Shown: positions 48,401 through 60,400 of the stretch, piece by piece
Layout: every line of letters begins with the position of its first letter
Position numbering within the stretch: the first letter of the stretch is position 1
NCBI GenBank assembly: GCA_007922195.1
Contig: ML682028.1
Location: 16,645,053-16,709,052 of the forward strand
Direction: 5' to 3'
Source: Podocnemis expansa
Lineage: Eukaryota > Chordata > Testudines > Podocnemididae
DNA: 64,000 bases
Program-made: the position numbers and the translations under genes
Notes under the pieces: generated by a model
Databases searched by the model: none
What the model was told of the DNA's origin: nothing
What the model saw: the letters and a program-made list of their open reading frames with translations, nothing else

Positions 48401-51400
48401 TGCTTTCTGTGAACATTTAAGCAAACATCATTTGTTCCAAAGAATGTTATGAATACTTCTGCGTGTATTCCTGTTTATGTGCGCATGATGCAGGGGTGTG
48501 CGTGGCCACCTTTGAATTTCCTGGTGGGTTTGCAAGTTAGAAGTCTGTCTGCCCAGAGAAGATAGACAAGACTGGATCAGTTAGGTGGCCTGTTGGTCTA
48601 TGCAAAGAATAAATCACAAGCATTATCCATTCATAGACAGCACTTCAGTCACCTATAGGTTGAAATTCATTCAGCCAAAAGACTTGTCCAGCAACTGCAA
48701 GCAAAAGACAAAGATTTAATAAACTATGTCCATGCATAATTTTGGTCACAGCCCTAATAAAGCTCGTCCTGCTGGACATTCCCTAGGATGCTGTTTTGGT
48801 CCCTCGCAGTGTGTCCCCTAAGGCTGAACAGAGGTTTGGTATTGCCTCTGGTTTGGCTCTTAAGGTACACTCTTGGGAGTGCAGATCTTCCATTTAGCAT
48901 CCACTGCTGAGAGGCTATGCTCCAAATGACTCACTCCAGCTTCCCAGAATCCCCGGTTGCTTACAGCTCTAGATTGGGGCCACTCTGGATTACAGTTTAC
49001 CTCCCCAGGGATAAAAGATTAAAAGATAAAGCACATGACACAGAGACTCTGAAAAGGGATTTTAAAACACTTACTCCTTAGCTGAGGTATTACGAGGAAT
49101 ATATAGGTCTAAACAAAACAATACAACATCTCTGTGCCATCACCTCCTCATTTTCCTCACTGCTCTGGAGCGTTCTTCAGGATTTGGAGCAATGTTCTTC
49201 CAGGGTCCCTCATTTCCAACTCCTGCACCTCTCTACTTAGGGCTTCTCTTCTGCAACATGGACTCTTCCACTCTTACTACTAGCTTCCTTTGGCTTGGCT
49301 AATCCCACAGTCAAAGAAAACCCCCTCTGCTATGGAAGTATGCTTCTGTGTTCCTCTCCTGCCTGACTGGTCCCACAGTCATAGAAAACTCCCACTGCTA
49401 TGAAAGTACGCTCCTGTGTTCTGCTCCTGACTAAGCTTTTCTTTTCTTTAAGTCCATTTGAGTTTTAAATTTCAGTACCAGCACCTGGTTTCTGTATTTT
49501 CTTGTTGGGAGATATTCCACTCTCCATTCTATAGATAAACTTGGTTGAACTGGTTTTCCAATTCAGTCCTCCTCCTAAATATACACACTGTTCAGACAGA
49601 GTCTGATTAATAAGGTTAATGACTTCTTTGGTTTATTCTGTAGTTTCTTCCAGAGAAGGATGGTTGATATACCAAAGACCCTCCATGATTGACTCACTGT
49701 ACAGTGAGGCCTCCAGTGGTACAGCAGTTGCATTAAATTAGCCAGAATTTATAAATTCTATGTAGACAGATTACTGAAATGATCATGACTTGTGAACAGA
49801 AGAGAAGAGTACAGTCACCAGATACATCTTTCACTGCAAATTATTTACTTAGCTGTGTTGAGAAGTGTGATTAGTTCTAGAGAAGCAGCCATGTTAGTCT
49901 AGTTCAGCAAAACAAACAAGGAGTCTCTAACAGTCTTTAAAAGTCCCACAGGACTCATTATTTATGATTAGTTCTGATTCACTGGAGAATCCAGTGAAAG
50001 GTTAAGCAAAGGTTTTCCAAAAGTTAGGAATGATGCTTGGGACTGAGTTCCAAACATCTTAAAGGGTTGTGTGAGTCAGAAGATGGGTGCGCCTGAAAAA
50101 TCAGTCCCCTTTAAAGTATCTAATGCTGGAGTCCAAAGGAACATTAGTTATTCCTGAAAATCATGGACTAAGACCATTGTCAGGTAACCAGAAACTTCAT
50201 AGATTCATAGCACTTAAGGCCAGAAGGGACCATCATGATCTTCTAGTCTGATCTGCTGCCCTGGTGGGCTATTTTTGAGAATGTAGCATCCACGACAAAA
50301 AGGCAGTCTTATTCTTTGTCTATTTCCAAAGGGATAGCTGTGTTAGTCTAGTCCAGCAAAAAAAACAAGGAGTTGTGTGGCACTTCAAGACTAACATTTA
50401 TTTTTCACATGAGCTTTCGTGAAAATCCCACTTCGTCAGATGCTTCGAAGATGGGTGGCATAACATGGGTCATCTCTCTTCTTCTAGAGATGAAGCTGGG
50501 CAGCTTATTCCTACTTCTGTCTCTAAGCTGAAGGAGCCATCCATTCCTGCCACTTCCCAGTTTGTGGTGTCATTCACCGAAGAGCACTCTCGAAGTACCA
50601 GGGATGTGGGGGGCACAGCAGCCCAGCTAGGTCAGCTCATATACTTACAGAAGCAGCGTGGAAGCAAGGTGAGCTACCACAAGAAGCCAGCATCTTTCAA
50701 CCTTGAACTCTCCAATTTCCAGGCGGTGAGATTTATGCATTGTTATAAACGCATTCATGCGATAAGTCTCTCTTGGAAACCCGAGTTATATCTCCTTGAT
50801 TTCTTTGTCCATAGAAGTCATTACAAAATGAGGATAGAATTTGTTAGTCTGTCTACAGTTGTACCAGAAGCCTAACCAGGAAGTGCAGAAGCAGAAATAC
50901 TATGACAGCATGTCTTTAAAAGGGACATCCGTCAGTGCACTCAAACCTACAATTCTATGTGCCAGTATTGAATAGTTACACCAGAGCTCGTAATAGAGAG
51001 CTTATGGTTTATATCTAATCATACAAAGATCTCTTAGAAATAATCTACTTTCTTCTCATAGCAGGGAATGGTTACAATGTGCCATCAAACACTGGAAATG
51101 CAGTATTCTTTATTATGGTGATATATGAATTCTGAGTTTAGTTCTTGTGAAAGCTCCTGGACTGACAGTTCTATAAAGCAAAGTCCCTTTTATCTGCAGA
51201 ATAGACACAATGAAGCTGCAGTTTAAGTCCTGTCAAAGTGCCATAAAGCCGGTGTAGGAGGGACTGCCAACTCGCGGGTTAAGAGTGTAGGACAGATCTG
51301 TGCTCAGACTGCCAACTAGGAGACCGTCAGGGCCAAATATGGAGATTTTTTTCTGATATGGATACTTGTCTATTAAAAACTTGAGTTGAACTCAGGGTAG

Positions 51401-54400
51401 AGTGTACCCATTCCTTTGAAATAGGCCACTAACTAATCTTGACCACACACTTTATATGAACTGCAGAAAAGCTTTGCATCCTGCCCCCAAATTCTCCAAT
51501 TATTTAGCCCCCCAAAATTGAAGTTTTTTTCTTGCAAGATTTTTCTGATGATTAGGAAACTACCACTTGCATGCACAATTGCTGAGATCACTTATGCAAC
51601 GTTGCCTATTATATATGGAAATAAAGCATGCATTTTTCCATACCCTTTTCCGACTATCTGGGTCTGAATGTCTTTCGCTGGTCTATGGTAGTAGCTTTTG
51701 TATTTAATGGGACACTCCCTGCATTCCCAGTTCATCGTCCCTGAAGGCTTCTGTGTTACCATAATAGCATTGGAACATCAGATGAAACAGAACCATGTTC
51801 TGCAGGAAGCTGTGAAGGAGCTCACCGAGGTGGCCTGGTAAGGTGGCCTGAACTGCAGGTTTTTTCGCTGTGTAACAATATTTTGAAATAAGACCAATGT
51901 TTCCTGCCCCTTTGTTCCAGAGAGGGTTCTGGGTTTTTAGAACCTCCTGCACACTCTTAAAAGAAGCAGAATTCATCTTAAATGGGGGGAGGAAAACAAC
52001 CCTCAACATTATTCTTTGGTCTCTGGGAATGTAGGGTCAAATCCTGGTCCCATTGAAGCCAGTAGCCAAACTCCCAAGGAATTCCAAGAGACAAAGATTT
52101 TGCCATTGAGGGATGAAAAATACATGTCTGTAAACATGCTGATAAGTCCTGGTCTCATTGAAATCAGTGGGTTTTCTGCCTTTGAGTTCAGTGGATCCAG
52201 GATTCACCTATGATTTCTTGTCAGATCACCAGCCCACCTGTTGCTTGCAAGACTGTGCTATTTAAGAGTGAATCAAAGAAAATTAATTGCTGGAATTGCA
52301 CTTACTGGAGCTGTGTGAATGCTAGAAAACAATATTCACCAATTTTAGGATGTTCTAAAATCTTTGCATGCCCTGGAAAAGAGAGAGTGTAACACTGAAT
52401 GAGTCAAGTAGTATTTAATATAGTTAGGCAAGAGAGTAACATTGACAACAGAGGTTCCAGAGGGGTAGCCATTTTAGTTTAGTTCAGCAAAACAAACAAG
52501 GAGTCCCGTGGCACTAAAAGACAAACAAATTTATTCATCACATGAGCTTTTGTGGAAAAATATCTCACTTAGTCACTTCTTCAGAGTGTTCGATGAAATG
52601 GGATTTACTCCCATGAAAGCTCATGCAATAAATAAATTTGTTAGTCTAAGTGCCACAGGACTCCTTGTTTATTATTGACAACGCAGGCATTATGAATCAG
52701 TTTCTATTCAGAAGTTTGTCAAATAGGCAATTTTAGAAAGTTTATGCATGTATCCTAATGTTAAGTATTGCATTTTTTCCTATTATTAAATATAAAGTCA
52801 GTGTTAATTACTATAATTTGAGGAACATATGACACTGTGCATCTATGCAGTTATTTTTACCATCATATCTGTTTCTTATGTCTGTCTTGTACCTTTTCTA
52901 ATCTTTCTCAAATAGGATATAATCAATTTTGTTCTATAAGCCAGAAAAATGGGAACATAGCCAATCACCATTGTTAAGTTCCAAAGGGGTAGCTGAAGCA
53001 CAATGCAATGTTTGCAGTGGCTGTTTTCGTTCATAATTTTAGTCAGTGCTTCATTTGTGCCAGGGCTTGTCAAAGCTGAGTCTTGGCACCTCTAGGCTTG
53101 GCAGTTGATAGCCCTGTATCTCTGAGCTTGCTGCATCAGTTATAGATATAAAAATAAATTGCTTGAGCCTCAGCTCAACCATAGTTCTTGATATGGTGGG
53201 GGGTGTATTTTACACTGATATCTATATTATTCTTTCTCCTCCCAGCAAAATAAAACCAGGAAACCTTGAGGAGCTTTGCAAAAGGTAAGAAGCATGTAAC
53301 AGACTCATCAAATCTTTATTCCCTCTTCTTTGCCCTCTGTTGTTGAAGATGATGCACAGTGTGGTTTGGAACCCTATGATGAGATATTGCGAAACTGTCT
53401 TTTAGCTGTGTATAATTTTAATGTCACATTCTGCCACCCCTTCACAGGCACAGACGACCATGAGGGCAGTGGGACCATCCTGGTACCTCTGTGCAAGGAG
53501 GGTGAGGTTAGGGAGTCTCTGTTTTCTGCGTTTTATGCAGCACAGTTCAGTGGAGGGCCCCAATGCCATGATGCTGAGAGGGCTTTGGAGGGTGGAATAG
53601 AAAATACATGCATATGTGGCTGTTCACCTGGGTTTGGTTGATGACTGTGTCAATCCATTGTGCTCTGTTTCATAGATGCTCTGAGGTGTTCAGAGCCACC
53701 GAACTTTCCAGTGAGATAGAAGATGCTGTCCTGCAGAAGCTAGAAGAACTGGGACTGCAGCAAGAGCTCCTAGCAGTGAGGTCGAGTGTTGCTGGAGAAG
53801 ATACAGCAGTAATGCCTGCTGCTGGGCATCTCCACACAGAACTGAAAGTTAGGGGGATTCAACAGGTACTGTAGATTTGTATCTTCTCTTCCTCTGCAGG
53901 CTGCTCTGACAACTCTTTGCTGTGGCTTACGGTGAAGGTTATGATCTGACTGAAAGACACTGGATTTTGTTTAGTTAAATGGGAACAGTGTTTTTCTTCT
54001 TTGTCTATATCTCCTTATATCTACTTCACTGGATGCTTTTCAGAGGTGCTGGAGAATGACCTCTAGGGCAGGGTTTGACAGAACCTGGGTGCCAGGTCAC
54101 CAAGGCAGCTGGGGTTTGTAGCCTGGCTTTTAACGATGCTGTAGAAAAGCAGCAGAGGACTCTCTGGTGACCAAAAATAAAACTGCTGGTGCTTAGCTGG
54201 AAGCCAGCCCGTTTCAGGGATCAAGAGTTGAAAATCTATTCAGTCATGCAAATCTGGCAACTAGAGTAGCAATATAATTGACTCCTCTCAGGAACTGTTC
54301 ACTGGATGGCAATTAGCTTCTAACATTCATGGTGGGGTGTAAGTAAGAGTGATGGAATAAAATTTAGCAGATGCAAATCTTGGATAAATTTAGGGGGAAT

Positions 54401-57400
54401 AATTCCCAACTAGAAGACCTATTAGTCAAAAGGAAAGGGAAAAAAGTAATTGGATGCTTTTCAGTTTGTCCATCATACCAAAAAATTCAATTTTTCACCC
54501 AGCTCTAGATGGAATCTTCACAGCCTGCATTAGTTAAAACTGCTCTGAATAATTCTTGTGAATACACCAACAGACTACCCCTCTGGAAGTTTTTGAATTG
54601 ACCTTGTGGCTCACCCGTCTCTGCATGCGTATATATGCCTAACATACTGCAAAACAAACAAGGAGTCCTGTGGCACTTTTAAAGACTAACAAATTTATTT
54701 ATTGCATGAGCTTTTGTAGGAGAAAATCCCCCTTCCGTTTCATGCATCTGAGGAAGTGGGATAATGCCCACAGAAACACATGTAATAAATAAGTTTGTTA
54801 GTCTTTAAAAGTGCCACAGGACTCCTTGTTTGTTTTACTGTGGACAATGTAGCACTGCAGGGAAATGGTCTGTGTGCGTAAATGATAGATGCAACCTGCC
54901 TGGTTGCTTTGATTCTGCAAAGCAGCTGAAGATGAGGGCGGTTATTGGTTGATGATCCTATCCTGAGTTCTCTAGTTAGGATGACGTGGGTCCCATTTGC
55001 TTGGGATAAATAGAACCTGGCAGCTAAGCATTACTTCTTGCTCATGCTCTAATACTTATATGGTGTTTTCCCCCCACAAACTGCAGGCTCCCGGGTCCAA
55101 TCTGGCATGGTGCTCAACTCCTTGTTTGTGTGTTTGCTTACTTTTCCTCCAGGTGTGTAAGGGGATACAGAGTTGTTGGGCCTCACTCTACTCATTTACG
55201 GCTGTACAGTATCGCCGGGAACGAGGTCAGCTGATCCCGACGCGCATGGGAGTCATCATCCAGCGAATGGTGATGGCTGATGCTGCAGGTCAGCCACCCA
55301 TGTGTCTTCAGTTAGACCCCTAAAATCCATTATTTGCCCAGTTGTCTCTCAGTCAAAAACTCCATCAGAAAGAAAGTAAAGAATAATTTTCAGTGAAGCT
55401 GAATGAGTAGTCCATAGAGGATATTTTTCTAATGATTTTTAACCTATTTTCTTTCTTTCAGAACATCCATGAGCAAATTAATTTCCTCATATTTATTCAA
55501 TAGTTAAAATAATTCAATGGTCTTTTTTTTGTTTTTTTTTTCTCTGTGGCTCATTTGATAAAGTATCCGTTGTGACTATACAATATTTGAGATTTGAGTT
55601 GTGGTGCTTACTTGTGATTGGTTAGAAATTATGTGATAACTGTTTTTGACCCCTTGGTTAATGTGCCAGTCCGGGAACAGTTGTCTTAAGAAAACTCTAT
55701 CTTTGCGAGAAGACAATGCTGATAAACTGATAGACACAGAAAATGTTATTTTTTTAGTCAATATATTTCAGTCACTTACATTGCCTTCCATAAAATGCTC
55801 TTTCCAGGAGTGCTGTTCACCTGTGACCCAGTTACTGGACATCCTGGGAAGATGGTTATCAGTGCCAGCTATGGGCTTGGAGAGGTTAGTGTGACTCCTT
55901 GATGTTTAAAAATCACTCTAGATTAAGTGGGAGAACAAAGCAGAAAGCCTGAATATCTTATTTCTTCTATGTCTACACTGATTGCATCAAACAGTTCACC
56001 CTTCTGGGTTCAAATGAGTGATCAGTCAAGCCACACTCCACCTATAGGGAGTTTGATGGAATAACTCCAGCTCCGGAAGTAGAATACCACTAAGTTGAAG
56101 GCCTGGTTTACGCTCGCAGCAGTCTTCGACTTGGTGCAGTGTGGACAGGGAGGTAAGGTGGAAGGGAGATAAGTGAGGTATTTTATGTACTTTGAGTATT
56201 TCTCTTTGACTGCTGCCGAAAAGTGCTGCGACTGTAGACTAAGCCTTAGACTGTAAGTTGTACTGCTGCTATTTGCAATGGTGGTTGGTTTGTTAGAGGC
56301 CTGCTTCAGAGCCTTTCACCACTTTGAATATTAGCACACAACTATGTTGACCCCTTTCTAATTCACATTGGTTCCTTTGTGAAAACTGATAAATCAGACT
56401 GGACATAGACATTGGAAGGGATCTGCTGGGTCATCAGTGTTCTGCCATTGCTGTCAACCCCCTTCTATAATCAAGTTCTTAAATTTATTAATCTCTGTCC
56501 TAAAACTAGGAGAGGTTGTTTTACCCCACTTCTCTGCCGGAGCTCTGCTCCTTTGACGGTTAGATACCTTTTTCTGATTTCCATCATGAATTTATTCAGG
56601 GCTTATTTATATCCTTTTGTTTTCCTACCAATGTTGTCCTAAAGTTTAAACAGCCCTTCTCCCTCTGTGATGTTTATCCCCTGATGTATTGACAGAGACA
56701 AATCATATCTCCTCTCAGCCTTTCATCTGGTAGGTGAATGCAGCTTGTTCATTCCAAACATGGGTTCTTTCTTCTTACCCATGTTGAGGGGAAGCTTTCT
56801 GAGCCAAATTCTCCCTTCCTAGGAAGACATACTCCATAGCTATGGTGAGTTTGAATTCTCAAAGTTGCTGAGTTTTATTCTGCTTGAGGGGGAGTTTTAG
56901 GTTGTGTGGAGAGGACATGGGATCTGGTCAGGAACTTATGAGGAACCTGAAGATCTGGAATTCAATCTAGTTTCTTCACCTTGTAGCTGAAGATTTTGTA
57001 GCTTTCCCCTTTCCTAGCAGTCCCCCAAATCCAGAGAGCCATTCATGCAACTGCCATAAATTTCTGTTGGTGAAGTGGAAAGGGTTGATATATAGTGTAG
57101 GTTCTGATCCCATCCATCAGCTTTTGGGCTATGTAGTTCTTCTTCTTTGCCATGCTAGGGAGGTGAGAATGGAACACTCTTGAGTTAAATTTTTAATATG
57201 ATAATAAAAGGTCAGAGAATTATAATCTTCAAAATATACGGCTTTATTTGCTGGGTGCTGAAGCACACAAAGCTGACTTTTGTTTGAGTTTAAGAATCCA
57301 CATCTCGGGGTTGCTCCGTACATTGCAAATTACTTTACAATGGTCTGTCTGTCTAGAACACATGGCAGAGTTGTGTAGTTTAAAATAAATCATGTACCAA

Positions 57401-60400
57401 AGCCTTCATTCAAACCATGTAAAGTTGTCCCTTTTCATTGCTTCTTTCTTGGCAGAAAATTCCTGTTACAAAATGATCATGTAGACCAGTAAAACAGGAA
57501 TTCCAAAAGCAATGCTGAGCACTCATGATCTCTAGAGGAAGCAGTAAAATGCAGGACATTCGTAGCAAGGAGTGAAATGTACCACACAGCCTGTACTAGT
57601 CCAGTTAGCCACCCAAGATCAAACCCACCCCGCTCCCTGGGTCTCAGCTTGGGTGTTTACTTGGAGCTTCTCTCATTCCATTCTGTAAGTTCTCCACCTT
57701 CAAGCATCTGTCGAAGTGGGATTTTCCCCCATGAAAACTCATGCAATATATAAATTTGTTAGTCTTTAAAAGTGCCACAAGACTCCTTTTTTGTTTTGCT
57801 GAACTAGACTGACACAGCTATCCCACTGGAACTGGTATTTCTAGTACTCTAGTTGAGCAAAACTAGTGCATGTCTGTCTATCCAGCCAGGAGATAGGGTC
57901 CCAGCTACAGTGTAGACATACCCTGGAGGACCTGGAGAGATGCAATCAGTGGGCCAACTCTTGATAGGGTCAAATATTTGCAGCTCCTCCTTGAGCAGTG
58001 TGTGGGCTGCCTGCCCAGATATGCTAAAGTCAAAGACACAGACACTTTTAAAGGTGGACCAGGCATTCTCAGCATTTGTGTTCAGTCACTCCCTAGCCAG
58101 TTAACTGATTTGAAAAACAGTTTTACTGCTTTATACATCTAGATCTTTATTTCCATTTAATTTTTCTGCTGGTGTCAAATGGTTATTTATTATTTACTTG
58201 CATTTAGGTGATTATCTTTTGTGGCTCTGTGGTCGATATAGTCTCACTAAGAACCCCCTGTGTGCTTTTCCATCGCAAGGTGGAAAGCTGAAGCAAGCTC
58301 TTTTGCTAGATGTAGGTTTTAGCCTCTGTAGTTGGTAAAACCAAATAACAGACTTAGTGACTCCCAAAGTCCTCCACTGGGAGGAATAAGTCATCACATA
58401 CTGCACTGCATTACTGAATTTTCTCTTGCAAAAAAAAAAAAAGTTACTCAAAAAATGGATCATTCTCAATAAAGCTGTCTAAAAGTTGAGCTATCTGCCC
58501 AACAATGAAATAAATAAAAAAAAACAACCCAGTCCAAATGAGTAAAAAATACCAATTTATCAGGAACCAGACATCTCAAGAGGCCCTCACGTTTCCCATT
58601 ACAAACTCAGTTTGTTCTTTTTTTATCTGAATTTGCTCCTTGCGGAACCATATATATTTACATGTAGTGAAAACATGAAAACTCCAGTGGAACACTGAGT
58701 GCTCTGGAGCATGAATCACTCTATCTGAAAGATCTGTTTTGGTGCCTTTATGAATTTATCTCATGCTGTATCCTTTCACAGTTGGGATGCTGGTTTCAGC
58801 ACTGTCGTTAGCATTTATGCAAGAGAAATATCACAGACTACAAACACAGTGCAAATGAAATTCATTCCAACCTGGCTATAAAGTTTTATGACCTACGTTC
58901 AATTTAAGGGCAGAGGAGGAGTTAAATTTGTGGAACAGCTGAGAAGCACTGGAGTTTTCCCACTAAAATTAAATCCCTTTTGGAACGCATTAGCTGTTAA
59001 GCTGTTTCGTCCAGTCATAAATAACACCACAGACTGAGACAAAGAAAAGGAAAGTGCCTCCTCAGTTTACAAGAGATTAGTTTTATATATTTTCAGGAAA
59101 CAGCAGTGAATGTTCTTCTAATCCAAGGAGGTAGGTTGGGGAGTGTCATTCTGGCAGTAGCTGGGCAACTTATCTCAAATACTTATCTTGTTTTCCAGTA
59201 ATGAGAGAGCTTTGTGCCTCATTCATCTCACTCCTGCCTTGGTCTCCTTAAAGTGCTTAGAAGCACTGCAAATCAGAGCTTTTAATTCAAGTGCATAAAT
59301 ATGGGGTTAGTTGCCTAACCTCAACCGTCCAAGTTAGAACATACAGTCTGTGTTTTTATAAAGTACAGAAGAGTCAGTTAAAAATAGATATTGTTCTGAT
59401 GAGTGTGGAGATGGAAGTATATGGGGAATAGAACTGCCTACTCTAGGGGTTTCCTGCAACTTCCTCTGAAGCAGCCAAACTGGTCTCCAGGTTACTGGAC
59501 TAGCTGGACCACAGATCTGATCCAGTCTGCCAATTGGCTCTGATTCCATGGGAGTTATAATTGCTATAAAGTCAGAGCAGAGGATGAATTTGAGTACCAA
59601 GATGCGTGCACTTTGTTGATATTTAGTGGATTGCCCTGGTTTGTGATGAGTGCAATGATCAATGACAGCTGTTAAGACATATCCCTTGATGAAATGTGCC
59701 ACCAGCCATCTCTTCATATGAAAGTTGGCAGTGATACCACAAGGTGGTGCAGTTTAGATTTTTCTTCTACAGAGCAATGAAGTGATTTGGACAACAGAAT
59801 GACTCATCAACTCTACCCTTTTCTCTGTTGTTCTTTCTCTTTTTCCTTCTCCCTTCTCTGATTACCTTACCCTTTGTCCCTCCGCCCTCAATTTGGCTTT
59901 GCTCCCCCTCCTTTTGTCATCTTCCTAATTCTCTTTTTTGGTAAGAATATCTTGTAAATTCATGGGCTTTAAGGCCAGAATGTACCATTATAAACATATA
60001 TTTTGACCTCCAGTAAACTCTGGAAATTTTTGCTTTAACTTATAAGCTGCTGGTTAAAACTTTCATGTCACATATATAAATAATTATGCCTATCTGCAGG
60101 CTTGTTAGTTCTCTTAGGGTGAACTCTTAGCTCCACAAAATAAGGGACCAAAGTGATGAATAGAGCTTTCTGCTGATGCTCTATAAAAGTATGAATTTCG
60201 CCATTCATATGAAACTCTGGCAGGGGGTTGGACTAGATGACCTATGAGGTCCCTTCCAACCCTATGATTCTATGATTCTATTTTCAGTGTGTGAAAACTC
60301 GAGAGATAATTGAAAGTTATATTAGTAGGTGTCGGCATCTTTGTTCTCAGTAGTGTTGTTTCTCGGTTTGTAATGTATCATGAGCAAAGTTTTCAAAAGT

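Larger units (their letters stand above)
48351..50197 (+). other. PPDK-like gene, intron 10, central part
   Basis: Contains a 64-bp tandem duplication (49299-49432) and a foldback piece (49877-49966). No exon is recognised. Confidence 0.5.

Noticed and set aside
48183..48452. Plus-strand ORF of 89 codons after exon 10
   Set aside because: It lies in the internally duplicated repeat and has no splice sites or similarity.
53448..53502. Possible exon between exons 13 and 14 (acceptor ttcacag, donor gtgagg)
   Set aside because: Exons 13 and 14 already join in phase 2 and the encoded residues fit nothing in the family.
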